64,000 nucleotides of DNA from Bacteroidales bacterium UBA5833 (lineage in GTDB: Bacteria > Bacteroidota > Bacteroidia > Bacteroidales > Lentimicrobiaceae): the NCBI GenBank assembly GCA_002433025.1, contig DJGZ01000064.1:1-64000 (forward strand), written 5' to 3'. A program made the position numbers and the translations under genes. Every line of letters starts with the position of its first letter. Positions within the stretch are counted from its first letter, which is position 1. The notes beneath the pieces were generated by a model that did not search any database, had not been told where the DNA came from, and saw only the letters and a program-made list of their open reading frames with translations. Of the stretch, positions 57,901-63,999 are shown one piece after another.

Positions 57901-60900
57901 TCCGCTTGACATCCAGCTGAATACCAGGCCTGTAGTTGCGGTAGCTCCGGTAATGGTGTACTGCTGGCCTTCACAAATGGTAGCATCTGCACCTGCATAA
58001 GCTTCCGGCTCCTGAGCAATGGTAATAATCATCTGATCGCTCACCGGGTTGCTGCATGGCGCTGCTGAAATGGCAGTAAGTGTAAGTACAACCGAACCGG
58101 TAGTGATATCAGCTGCACTGGGGGTGTAGGTTGGTGTGAGGGTAGTTGCTCCGCTTAAAGTGCCTGATCCGCTGCTTGTCCATGCCAGGCTGCTGTAATT
58201 GCTTGCTGCGGCAGTGGATACAGTAAATGACTGGGTTTCACAGATGGTGGCATCGGAACCGGCATTGGCGGTAGCTGCGGGTACGAGGGTAAGAATCATG
58301 GCATCGGTAGCCGGAGTGCTGCAGGGACTTACTGCGTTTCCGGTGAGGGTAAGGGTTACACTACCCAAAGTGAAGTCAGCTAAACTTGGGGTATAAGTGG
58401 GTGTTAATGTTCCATTTCCTGAGAAACTTCCGCTGCCTGTAGTTGTCCAGTTGAGTGATGAAGTTCCTGAAGCAGTTGCTCCGCTGATGGTGTGTGTACT
58501 TCCCTGACACAAGGTAGCATCGGGACCTGCATTTACCAGCGGAGCTGCTGTAATGGTAATCAGTTTGCTGTCAACAGCGGTGCCGCCGCATGGAGCCTGT
58601 CCGAAAGCGGTTAGTGTAAGTACAACAGAACCTGCTGAAATATCAGAAGCACCTGGAGTATAGGTTGGGGTCAGGGTGGTTGCATTATTCAGAACACCAC
58701 TGCCACTGCTTGTCCACAGCACATTATTGTAATGCTGTGCACTGGCATCGGCTACTATAACTGTACCGCCTTCACAAATGTTAACATCAGCACCGGCATT
58801 GGCTGTAACTGCTTCTGCAAAAGTGAGCAGCATATCATCGCTGTGTTCAGTGCAGGGAGGATTACCATATGCACTAAGGGTAAGGGTTGCAAATCCGGTA
58901 AGCAAATCGGCAGCACCAGGGGTATAGGTTGGGGTAAGTGTATTTGCCAGGGCAAATGAGCCATCTCCTGAAGTTGTCCACATCAAAGACAGGTAATTAC
59001 TTGCTGATGCTGTGGAAACTGTAAATGCCGATCCTTCGCAAATAGTTGCATCAGCACCGGCGTTGGCCAAAGGACCTTCTTCAAATATAAGAATCATAAA
59101 ATCACTTACTGAACCGGTACAAGGTGCAGTGGCATTTACCGAAACTGTGAGAATCACCTGACCGGCAAGCAGATCTGCTGCACTGGGAGTATATACAGGG
59201 TTAAGTAAAGCGGGATTGCTGAAGGTTCCGCTGCCTGAAGTTGACCACAAAACTGAACTGTAATGCTGGGCTGTTGCCAGGCTCAGGGTGTAGCTGCTTC
59301 CAAAACAAATGGTGGCATCGGGTCCGGCATTTACCAATGGTAATGGACTTACTGTAAGTACTTTGGTATCGGTTACATCACCGCAGGGTGCGTTTCCGAA
59401 AGCTGTGAGCTGAAGGCTTACCGATCCGGCCAAAGCATCAGCTGCTGAAGGAGTGTAAGAAGGAGTGAGTGTATTGCCGCCAACCAGCACTCCCGAACCG
59501 TTGTGAGTCCAGTTGATGGCTGAGTAGTTGGATGCGGTTGCATCAAATACCATATAAGTATCACCTTCGCATACCGAAGCATCGGCTCCTGCATTGGCAG
59601 TAGCTTCTCTGTTGAGTGTAAGCACAAATGAACCGGAAGGATTTGAAGGACATGGGCTTGCACTGATTGCTGTAAGGGTAAGCGTTACGCTTCCTGCAGC
59701 AACATCGGCAGCGCTGGGCTGATATGATGGATTTAAAGCAGTTGCGTTGGTAAAAACACCACTTCCGGAAGTCGTCCACAACAATGAAGCATAATCCGAA
59801 GCAGTAGCACCTGTAATATTGTACAATGCCATTCCGCAGGAAATGCCATCAGGTCCGGCATTTACTTCAGGCATGGGAACTACGGTTACCACTTTTGTAT
59901 CAACAGCCGGCAAATTGCAGGGTGCTGCACTGTTAGCGGTAAGGGTAAGAATTACTGTTCCGTTGGTTACATCCTCGGGACTCGGGAAATAGGTGGGGCT
60001 CAAGGAGCTTCCGTTGCTGAAGGTACCAGTTCCTGAAGTTGACCAGTTGATGGTAGAATAATTGGCAGCTGTTGCATCCAGAATAATTAATCCGGTGCCT
60101 TCACAAACTGAGGCATCAGCTCCGGCATTGGCTGTGGCTGCTCTGTTAACTGTCAGAATAAATGAGTCGGTGGCCTGTCCGGTGCAAGGAGAAGTTGAAT
60201 TGGCGCGGAGTGTAAGAACCACACTTCCGGCAGCGATATCGGCTGTGCCCGGAGTGTAGGTTGGAGTAAGCGTGGTTGCGTTTACAAAAGTTCCGTTTCC
60301 GCTTGTTGTCCAGATTAAACCTGAATATCCGCTGGCAGTTGCTGTAGTTACATTGTAGGATTCATTCTCGCAAATAGCGGCATCAATGCCGGCATCTGCC
60401 AGTGGGCTTTCCTGAATGGTAAGTACCATAAAGTCGCTGATGGGCGCAACACACGGAGCCATACTTGTGGCGGTGAGTGTAAGCAACACGCTTCCGTTGG
60501 CGATATCTGCAGCACTTGGAGTGTAGGTAGTAACCAAAATTGCCGGATCGGTAAAAACACCGGTTCCGCTGCTTGTCCACATCAATGAGGTGTGATTTAT
60601 TGCTGAAGCCGATGAGGTTTGATAGGTGGCTGTTTCACAAATGGTTGTGCTTGCGCCGGCGTCAACAATGGCCTGCCTGCGGATGGTAAGCGTCATGTTG
60701 TCGCTTACGGTCTGATTACAGGGAGCAATGCTGGTTCCGCTGATGGTAAGGGTAACCCAGCCCAAAGCTATATCGGCAGGACTTGGGGTATAAGTTGGAG
60801 TGAGTGTGTTGGCATTGATGAATGAACCTGTGCCAGAGGAAGTCCAGAGTATGTTGTTGTAATTGGTTGCTGAAGCAGTATTCGGGGTAAATGTTGAGGT

Positions 60901-63900
60901 TTCACAAATGGTTTCATCGGCTCCGGCATTAACAACAACCAAAGGGCGAATGGTTATAATCATCTGATCAACAGCAGGAACTGCACAAGGAGTATTGGGA
61001 TTGGCTGTAAGTGTAAGAACCACTGATCCGTTGGCAATATCAGCCGGACTCGGCATGTAGGTGGGAGTTATGGTATTTGCATTCAGCAAGGTTCCTGATG
61101 TTCCGCTGGAAACCCACTGCAGGGTGCTGTAATTGGATGCCGAGGCAGTAGTGATGGTGAAAGTTCCTACGCAAATGGTTTCGTCGGCTCCGGCATTGAC
61201 AACCGGCTGACGGCGGATGGTAAGTATCATCTGATCAGTAACTTGTCCTGTGCAGGGCAGCAATCCGGTGGCTGTAAGGGTCAGTGTTACACTTCCGTTG
61301 ATAATATCAGTAGCGCTCGGGGTGTAAATGGGATTTAAGGCTGCATTGTTTGAGAACCAGCCTGAACCCGAAGTTGTCCATTGCAAGCTGCTGTAATCGA
61401 GTGCTGTGGCGCTTGACAACAGGTAGGTATCACCTTCGCAGGTAGCAGCATTCGCCCCTGCATCGATGGTTGGCATGGGATGAATGGTAAGCAGCATGGC
61501 ATCGCTCACCGATCCGCTGCAGGGCAGCAAACTGGTAGCATTCAGGTAAAGAAGTACCGATCCGGCTGCGATGTCAGCCGGGCCAGGGGTATAGGTTGGA
61601 TTAATGGAATTGTGATTGGAAAACATTCCATCTCCCATGGTAGTCCATGTAATGGCTGAATAGTTGGTTGCTGAAGCATCAAAAATGTAGTATGATCCTG
61701 TTTCACAGATTTCACCGTCACTTCCGGCATTCACTACCGGAGGCTGGCTGATCTGCAGGTTCATGATATCAAATGTTGAGGAACTGCAAGGCGCCACGCC
61801 TTGTCCGGTAATCATCAGAATCACGCTGCCGTTGGTAATATCCTGCGGACTGGGCGTGTAAACCGGATTGACGAGGGTAGGATCTGAGAAACTTCCACTC
61901 CCTGATGTTGTCCAGTAAACCGATGATACACTCTGAGCGTTAGCTCCTGTAAGCGGAACGTTTGAGCCTACGCAGATCTGAATATCAGGCCCGGCGTCTA
62001 CCAAAGGTTCGCTTATCACTGTGAGCATCATCTGATCGGTAGCATTTCCTGTACAGGGATTCACACCGTATGAGGTAAGGGTAAGTATGGCAAAACCCAG
62101 TGATTCATCAATAATACCAGGAATGTAAGTAGGATAAAGGGTATTGGCAGCAAGTAAAATACCATCTCCTGAAGATGACCAGGCCAGTGAAGAATAGTTG
62201 CTGGCTGTGCTTCCAACAATGGTATGTGACTGGTTGGCACAAATGGTGGCATCGTTTCCGGCAAATGCTGTGGGTGCATCGGTGATGGTGATTTCCATTA
62301 CATCTGAATCAGTTACAATACACGGAGCAACAGCATAGGCTGTCATGGTGAGTTGCACCGAACCAATCATAATATCGGCAGCAGATGGGACATATGTGGG
62401 TGTTAAAGTAGTTGGATTCAGCAAAGTGCCGCTTCCGGAGCTGGCCCACATCACCGATGACGAATTGGTAGCAGCGGCGTTGTTAACCGTATAACTGCTT
62501 CCTGCACAGATGGGAGCATCAGTTCCTGCATTGGCTACCGGATTACGCCTGATATTCAGGGTCATATCACTGGTTTGTGGCTGGCAAGGTGGGTTGGTGG
62601 CGGTAAGTGTAAGCGTAACTGCGCCATTGGCAATATCGGCCAGGCTGGGAGTGTAAACAGGATTCAGGGTGTTGATGTTGTTGAAGTTACCAGAACCGCT
62701 GGTGCTCCAGGTTAGTGAAGTGTAGTTTGAGGCTGTTGCGTTGATCAGCTCATAAGTGCTGCCTTCACAAATGTTGGCATTGGGCCCGGCAAAAACCAGA
62801 GGCAATGGTCTGATGGTAAGGATAACATTGTCTGAAACAATATCAGTACATGGAGGCAAAGATGTGGCCGATAGGGTCAAAGTAACCAAACCGTTGATGA
62901 GGTCGCCGGGTCCGGGTGTGTAAATTGGCGTGAGTGAAGTGGGGTTGATAAACACTCCGTCTCCGTTTGAGGTCCACATCAATGTGTTGTAATTGGTAGC
63001 TACTGCACCGGTTACATTATGAGGGCCTTCACAAATGGTGAGATCGTTTCCTGCAAAAACTGTGGGTATCTGATTGATGGTTACAAGCACTGCATCTGCC
63101 GAAGGAGCAACACAGGGTGCATTGCCCATGGCTGTAAGGGTAAGTGTAACAGCTCCGTTTGCAATGTCGGCTGCACTTGGGGTATAGGTAGGATCTGTCT
63201 GATTTGCATTAACCAGCGTACCACTGCCCGATGATGTCCAGTTAATGGACGAATAATATTGTGCACTTGCTCCTGTTACTGTAAAACTATTACCTCCGCA
63301 TACCGAGAAGTTAGCTCCGGCGTTGGCAAGCGGGGCAGGCGTTACTGCAATCTGCATCATATCGGTAACAGTGGCAGCACATGGCGCCTGTCCGGTTACT
63401 GTCATGGTCAGGGTTACAATGCCTGAAAGGGCATCGGCATTGGTTGGGGTATAAGTTGGGGTTAATGATCCTGCATTTGCCAGAACTCCTGTTCCTGTAG
63501 TGGTCCAGTTTATTGCAGAATAATTGGTTGCTGATGCTGTTGTAACAGTAAACGGAGTGGTTTCGCAGGTTTGGCCGTCAAGTCCGGCATAAGCTGTAGG
63601 CTCACCACCAATTGAAAGTACCATATCGTCGGAAACCGGAGTTGCACAGGGTGCATTTCCGGTAAGTGTGATCGATAAGGTTACTGTACCGGCAATAACA
63701 TCGGTAACACTGGGCAAATAGGTGGCATTGAGGGTGGCAGGATTGATAAATGATCCTGAACCGCTGCTTGTCCAGAGTAATGTGGCATAATTTGAAGCCG
63801 ATGCTCCGGTTAGTGTATAAGGATTGGTTCCGCATGATCCTGCATCGGGGCCGGCATTAACTACAGGCCTGCGGGTTATGGTGAGCGCTTTTACCGAAGT

Positions 63901-63999
63901 TGTATTGCCTGTACATGGTGCCAAAGGAGTTGCAGTTAGCGTCAGATTCACACTTCCGGCAATGGCATCGGCAACACTTGGTGTATAGGTCGGGCTCAA
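42922..63999 (-). CDS. Giant T9SS-secreted repeat adhesin, partial (5' end outside the window)
   Basis: The frame is open from the stop at 42922-42924 to the right edge: 7025 codons visible, with no stop and no natural start. From the N-terminal side come: 1 partial and 37 full Ig-like repeats of about 89 residues; 2 PKD_6-like domains; 6 repeats of about 74 residues; 16 more of the 88-residue repeats; 18 PKD domains of about 86 residues; and a T9SS type B sorting domain of 108 residues. It is a cell-surface or secreted giant, probably an adhesin in the manner of SprB. Export needs T9SS and probably the PorP/SprF protein encoded next. The many antisense frames over this gene are by-products of the repeats. 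The total protein length is unknown. Confidence 0.95.
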   Translation of the reverse strand: MSPTYTPSVADAIAGSVNLTLTATPLAPCTGNTTSVKALTITRRPVVNAGPDAGSCGTNPYTLTGASASNYATLLWTSSGSGSFINPATLNATYLPSVTDVIAGTVTLSITLTGNAPCATPVSDDMVLSIGGEPTAYAGLDGQTCETTPFTVTTASATNYSAINWTTTGTGVLANAGSLTPTYTPTNADALSGIVTLTMTVTGQAPCAATVTDMMQIAVTPAPLANAGANFSVCGGNSFTVTGASAQYYSSINWTSSGSGTLVNANQTDPTYTPSAADIANGAVTLTLTAMGNAPCVAPSADAVLVTINQIPTVFAGNDLTICEGPHNVTGAVATNYNTLMWTSNGDGVFINPTSLTPIYTPGPGDLINGLVTLTLSATSLPPCTDIVSDNVILTIRPLPLVFAGPNANICEGSTYELINATASNYTSLTWSTSGSGNFNNINTLNPVYTPSLADIANGAVTLTLTATNPPCQPQTSDMTLNIRRNPVANAGTDAPICAGSSYTVNNAAATNSSSVMWASSGSGTLLNPTTLTPTYVPSAADIMIGSVQLTMTAYAVAPCIVTDSDVMEITITDAPTAFAGNDATICANQSHTIVGSTASNYSSLAWSSSGDGILLAANTLYPTYIPGIIDESLGFAILTLTSYGVNPCTGNATDQMMLTVISEPLVDAGPDIQICVGSNVPLTGANAQSVSSVYWTTSGSGSFSDPTLVNPVYTPSPQDITNGSVILMITGQGVAPCSSSTFDIMNLQISQPPVVNAGSDGEICETGSYYIFDASATNYSAITWTTMGDGMFSNHNSINPTYTPGPADIAAGSVLLYLNATSLLPCSGSVSDAMLLTIHPMPTIDAGANAATCEGDTYLLSSATALDYSSLQWTTSGSGWFSNNAALNPIYTPSATDIINGSVTLTLTATGLLPCTGQVTDQMILTIRRQPVVNAGADETICVGTFTITTASASNYSTLQWVSSGTSGTLLNANTITPTYMPSPADIANGSVVLTLTANPNTPCAVPAVDQMIITIRPLVVVNAGADETICETSTFTPNTASATNYNNILWTSSGTGSFINANTLTPTYTPSPADIALGWVTLTISGTSIAPCNQTVSDNMTLTIRRQAIVDAGASTTICETATYQTSSASAINHTSLMWTSSGTGVFTDPAILVTTYTPSAADIANGSVLLTLTATSMAPCVAPISDFMVLTIQESPLADAGIDAAICENESYNVTTATASGYSGLIWTTSGNGTFVNATTLTPTYTPGTADIAAGSVVLTLRANSTSPCTGQATDSFILTVNRAATANAGADASVCEGTGLIILDATAANYSTINWSTSGTGTFSNGSSLSPTYFPSPEDVTNGTVILTLTANSAAPCNLPAVDTKVVTVVPMPEVNAGPDGISCGMALYNITGATASDYASLLWTTSGSGVFTNATALNPSYQPSAADVAAGSVTLTLTAISASPCPSNPSGSFVLTLNREATANAGADASVCEGDTYMVFDATASNYSAINWTHNGSGVLVGGNTLTPSYTPSAADALAGSVSLQLTAFGNAPCGDVTDTKVLTVSPLPLVNAGPDATICFGSSYTLSLATAQHYSSVLWSTSGSGTFSNPALLNPVYTPSAADLLAGQVILTVSVNATAPCTGSVSDFMILIFEEGPLANAGADATICEGSAFTVSTASASNYLSLMWTTSGDGSFALANTLTPTYTPGAADLLTGFATLTLSAYGNPPCTEHSDDMLLTFAEAVTANAGADVNICEGGTVIVADASAQHYNNVLWTSSGSGVLNNATTLTPTYTPGASDISAGSVVLTLTAFGQAPCGGTAVDSKLITITAAPLVNAGPDATLCQGSTHTISGATASGTSSLNWTTTGSGSFSGNGTLTPTYTPSLADFTLGSVTLTLTGNAVSPCSTPATDAMILTLVPAATANAGSDATICETQSFTVSTAAASNYSSLAWTSSGSGTLSGATTLTPTYTPSAADITTGSVVLTLTAISAAPCSNPVSDQMIITIAQEPEAYAGADATICEGQQYTITGATATTGLVFSWMSSGSGTFLNQNTLTPTYIPSAADVAAGSVTISLSVQGTGACNMLVTDDMLLTINRMATVNAGPDATICEGLTYTLSGASAANYASVSWTTSGSGSFTNPAIVNATYNPSAADIANGSVVLTIQATAAGVCTGSVSDLMILTFNTLPVVNAGPDVTSCDAAVTLSGATASNYSSLLWTSSGTGTLSNATTLSPTYVPGAADLAAGFVDLTLTAQATAPCTGSTSDVVRINLNQGPVVNAGNDGSICAGNTFAINGASAVHTSLITWSTSGSGTFSNPNIINPVYTPGASDIANGSVVLTLTGSPVSPCSSPATDQLLLTITPAATAFAGTDDVTCSSSYLVTGAAATNYSSFTWTSSGTGSFINQTTLTPTYLPSAADFANGSVVLTLEVMSNAPCTQLVTDSKLLTLLNEPVANAGVDASVCEGSTFMVTTATASNYSTLSWSTSGSGSFSGQNTINPIYTPSATDIANGSVILTLTATAASPCSNTAADQMVLTIQRAATANAGSDAAICEGSTHTLSGSVSNSTLFSWSSSGTGTFANGSTLTPTYTPGAADITAGSVTITLTAFATAPCSTPATDIMILTITRQPQVYAGADAVSCSSDYTITDATASSYNTLAWSTSGTGTFINPGSINPTYVASLADISSGNVTLTLTATGNSPCTNNISDALVLSFAPIPTVSAGSDDAVCGNDSYSLTGASAVNYSTITWSTSGTGTFSNTTLVNPEYYPSAADVASGSVVLTITASSLAPCNTTASDNMTLTFNLTPQANAGPNANSCGTASFQVTGATASNYATIYWTHNGTGTITGANTISPVYTPSQGDVTNGQVTLTLHATAIAPCTGEVTSAMNLNLQAGPLANAGADVSICEGQSYTLSGATASGYATLLWSSSGSGTFSNTAAINPVYYPSAGDIASGSVILTMTLQGAPPCNTVAADFMVLTIQRLPVANAGPNAVACGSTYQLINASAANYSSVYWTSSGTGFFSNSALVNPVYTPSAGDIAAGSVTLTLTATGVSPCNNQTASQMILTIGAPVTASAGVDGSTCGTTPFTVSTSSASNYSSINWTSSGTGTFANQNTLYPTYTPGAGDVALGAVTLTMHVQGNSPCFTNLQDNMLLTILNTATAYAGPDAQVCSGSSYTVTGASATNYAAISWSSTGTGTLVSGNTLSPTYIPSAQDYLNGNVILTLTAVSSAPCTGNISDEMVITFANGPLANAGPDAEICFGVSYNVTGATASGYTTLNWTSSGTGTLVNAASLTPTYIPSNADRVAGSVNLILTVQGAAPCFGSHTDAMTLTISSLPTASPVISGPQNVCAGQAGVVYSVIPVQYATSYNWILPSGATIVSGANTSSIVVDFSMSAVSGNIFVTASSACGSGPVSAAYAVTVSPLPGNPGMIMGPAAICQNTSGVIYSINPVSGATAYQWTVPAGATVVAGTGTNIITVDFSITAISGDITVTPQNTCGNGNTSTLAVTVNPMPVAPVITANGPIEFCEGGSVELTATAGYASYLWSNGMTTQSIIVNTYGTYSVVASDAAGCASLPSNEITVNVHMLFVPDVTASGPTDLCQGGSVILSAPAGYASYLWSNGQTSQSITVTTSGVFNVTVTDAFGCTSLPSANVTVTVHPAPPTPVITPGGPLNFCAGGSVTLSAPAGYASYLWSNGETTQSILVTSSGVFSVTVSDLYGCSSMPSASVTVNVNPYPATPAIIANGPTTFCNGGSVVLTATPGYASYLWSNGETTQSITVSVSGSYTVIVTDNIGCSSQPSAPVSVTVLQPPTPTIVANGPVMFCSGGSVMLTAPAGYGGYLWSNGETTQSITVTVSGSYSVQVTDANGCISDPSNVIVVTVYSPAVPPTIVALGPTTICDGESVTLSAPAGYAGYFWNNGQTTRNILVSAAGNYFVTVTDANGCTSAPSNTITVSVIPQPDADAGSNASICAGSNYTITDATATNYSTLVWTSSGSGFFVNNGNLDPTYVPSAGDISTGSVILTLSAVGFGPCTMAAQSSMLLSISNAPTAYAGTDFNICEGSNINISLATAGNYQSLSWSTTGSGLFLNGNTLTPTYIPSALDINSGLVSLTLTAWPMTPCANPATDALMVTINRAPQVFAGNNTSLCPPNQYTTLSATASNYTNLLWTTNGTGTFTDPTSLVTVYSPSAADISNGSVTLTLTGYANSPCSNVSDDIVLVLVPSPVANAGPDRLICEGENVIVNGTASGYQSVFWTTSGSGTIVNGNTLTPTYIPSVADINNGWVTLTLTANPLAPCAVQAIDAMQLNITRTPMVFAGNDMSLCPAGPYTTSTATASNYSYIEWTTTGTGTFSGPNNLVTVYTPSAADITNGAVTLTLTGYANSPCSPASSNIVLLLSNAPVANAGPDHLICEGSMISITGASASNYQSLNWATSGTGTFINGNSLTPTYLPGIADITNGTVILSLTATPVSPCATAASDATVVTISRNPQIFAGDDTTLCPAGPYTTTTATAAFATMLQWSTNGTGSFSDANALVTTYNPSAQDITIGTVTLTLTGYANAPCSNVSDDIILNLSMPATVNAGADVTICEGMQHTISGASAANYQSISWISSGTGVIMNGNTLNPTYIPSMADITNGGVILSLVATPLAPCTGNVTDAMQLTIVRTPQVFAGTDAAICPPGSYTISDATASNYLALQWTSSGTGSFSNNATLVTIYNPSPADIAAGTVTLTLTGYANSPCANASDDLVLYFIPEATANAGADAEICGGSQFIVSGASASNYSSLNWSTSGTGVFINNGTLTPTYIPSGADISNGMVFLTLTANPIAPCSVQASDALILTINGAAQANAGPNGQACYGDNFYLAGASAANYSDILWTSSGTGTFTNPTEVNATYIPSAADLAAGNVTLTLTAYGNSPCSDQSDFMVLSITPGATVDAGDDLNICFGPAPVTGASATNYSSLQWTVSFGSGLLVNAGNIMPTYVPSAGDLANGYVILTLTVNPLAPCTDPIADNKTLTISETPLVDAGLDETICEGSSYTINDASAANYAMLVWSSSGTGSWVNINTLNPTYTPSTADIAAGSVVLTLSASNGACPVVTDYKQLNIQREVMVNAGIDAAICEGSSYTLMTASAAGYSNLLWSSSGSGSFSNANALNPEYIPSPADIAAGSVVLTLTGISSMPCSGSDSDDMTLLIRYAPLADAGTDGQICQGEQYVIADAVAYDYATVIWTTSGTGTFINGSSLTATYIPSPADIAAGSVTLTLIASNPPCADATDSQSLTIIPLAQVNAGPDVTICKLCNHTVSGASVTNALSYAWSSTGNGTFINGNTLTPTYQPSAGDISNGSVTLILTAESASYCGSYSDEMVIFINQTPDIEFTWSPVCAGQPTNFEVDPSVTDINAIAVWHWNFGDGFYSNEMNPTHTFPAPGAYNVTLTATDTSGYSSLLTHIVEIRSTPIAFFSFDTPNCMGESTQFHNLSSTENGYITRWVWNYGDGSATDTIYFPNDPNVAHTYANAGIFEVTLNVLNSFGCENTWSTQVTVTPNPVANFYYTTLCEDLLVNFQDASFPNGAGNVVSWAWNFDDPASGIFNTSDLEDPQHIFSAPGTYNVTLTVTNFNNCSGTITKQVVVGEAPAVEFTWEASCASSLTSFFADETVINVNAIASYAWQFGDGGQSNLQNPQHMYAAAGDYTVVLTVTDTAGCSNSVSHLVTVSALPVAFFSFSEPTCFETTTVFNDLSYASSGYIAEWEWIFGDGNSTTVTFPNNPNVVHQYANPGVYNVTLNISTSLGCENTVTRQVVVSPNPVANFDAATACLGEPVAFTDLSQTNGGGNIVNWNWNFGDPTSGVNNTSTLQNPAHTYAQPGTYTVSLIVTTANTCADTTTMDITIAPAPVVDFVFTNACSNDTIQFTSSTFVNPATTLSWFWEFGDGTTSVEADPQHIYATHGIFTVSLTITDDQGCTATAVHPVSVVPGPQAMFGFNAPACSGSEVQFNDLSVTNGSIITSWFWDFGDGNTQLVTAPGNPNVSHVYANAGVYTVTLTITNLQGCDASSSMNVVIVPGPVAEFTFDEGCQGSQVAFTDLTATNGGTVIVQWLWNFGDPASGIANTSNLQHPVHIFNTAGTYTVTLEATSASGCINSVQHDVVITPPPAVAYIITSGTCVSEPVAFEPDTAIMDLNSIASFEWNFGDGTPVSNVTYPVHVYNVAGSFQVTLTVFNNDGCSNSITQTVNIGAIPVAAFSFVSGCTGNTTSFSDLSYAVTGEQITGWFWNFNDPNVAPGTDTSTLQHPEYHYSAQGLYNVTLTVTSISGCQGSITMPVQIFPAPVAAFSYITNACSNGSVYFQDASSSYMGAITNWEWTFAPGYTSTLQHPHHNFYHTDSCYNVQLVVTDMRGCVDTLIQEVCIPEGLQVEIEHTVTCHGDTTLFNPLLIAPAGDSLVAFQWNFDDVNSGIHNTSILRNPVHFFQNTGSYLVSLVATDINNCQTTVYKRVEVLELPVPGFSYVAGSCDSTIYFTDLSAGNGSGIATWIWNYGDGTSDTLTAGPANTSHFYNTSGIFNVSLTTISEHGCMAVFTQDVERMPCISAVFASVDTLSCERHALTFEDYSICGNPIDRWEWIFGDGDTLIYNEPRPSVTHTYQVSGSYHVSLIVSTTVSGKSVSDTTTITVNVLTSPIARFFAPDVCLNSNTIYTDQSEWTGSKIDRWFWDFGDPNSVYDTTSARNPAYRYDKPGIYNTLLTVTNVLGCTDTTSHPLTVHNLPEANFSYSLACQNNHTLFNDLTETGDTTIGQWWWRFSDSLNMLGLAGVQNPHFVFKNTGTYNVELIVVDNFGCRDTASTTLVVNPKPISAFSLTENYENTQGRVLFNNGSIGATAYEWDFSTGIQSFEIEPVVDFPGDGTYAVTLVTINEFGCPDTLKVDYSLMFKGLWVPNAFSPNNPNAAVRLFKPVGINLSKYTIEVYDTWGNLLWTSSELDANGAPAEGWNGVFNGNLLPQDTYMWKATAIFKDGTIWRGNDVGKRSNMPEKTYGTVTLIR
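42925..43248 (-). other. T9SS type B sorting domain (CHU_C, gliding-motility-associated C-terminal domain)
   Basis: Last 108 residues. Diagnostic pieces are VPNAFSPNNPN, YTIEVYDTWGNLLWTS, GWNGVFNGNLLPQDTYMWKA and the ending KTYGTVTLIR. Type B domains stay part of the signal for passage through the T9SS and depend on PorP/SprF-like partners, as known for SprB. Confidence 0.93.
43249..47901 (-). repeat. Eighteen tandem PKD domains
   Basis: 1551 residues. Each unit has W.W.FGD or a close form, then H.Y...G.Y.V.L and G C, and ends in a hydrophobic strand before a proline. Units 1-9 follow a three-unit pattern (see findings). Units 12 and 17-18 are divergent: unit 12 has FAPGYTST in place of FGDG, unit 17 RFSDSLN, and unit 18 DFSTGIQ. 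Confidence 0.9.
47902..52143 (-). repeat. Second block of 88-residue Ig-like repeats, 16 copies
   Basis: 1414 residues. The consensus runs from x-AG-x-D-x-x-IC-E-G, through A-S-N-Y-x-x-L-x-W, SSGTGTF, L-TPTY-PS-AADI and GSVTLTLTA to APC and a closing strand. Copies 2-9 of this block alternate between two subtypes. Confidence 0.9.
52144..53484 (-). repeat. Six tandem 74-residue Ig-like repeats
   Basis: 447 residues. Each unit has xxxGPxxxCxGGSVxLxAPAGYASYLWSNGxTTQSI, then SGxYxVxVTDxxGCxSxPS. The SYLWSNG and TTQSI pieces are nearly identical in the first five; the sixth is divergent (YFWNNGQTTRNI). Confidence 0.88.
53485..54015 (-). repeat. Two PKD_6-like domains
   Basis: 177 residues. Both have ISGP or IMGP followed by VC or IC, then GV.YS..PV..AT.Y.W..P.GAT, a V.VDFS strand and a late .CG.G. 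This matches the PKD-like domain that often sits in T9SS giants next to PKD arrays. Confidence 0.8.
54016..63999 (-). repeat. First block of 89-residue Ig-like repeats, 37 full copies and one partial
   Basis: 3328 residues, cut by the window edge. The DNA shows the same period, about 266 bases; for example versions of the word atatcngcngcactnggggtatangt recur at that spacing. Each unit has one cysteine near residue 10 (ICEG) and one near residue 71 (APC). Confidence 0.92.

Noticed and set aside
43249..63999. Possible CRISPR-like or satellite array, because of the 266-base DNA period
   Set aside because: The period is an open reading frame of protein domains with conserved residues and diverged third positions.
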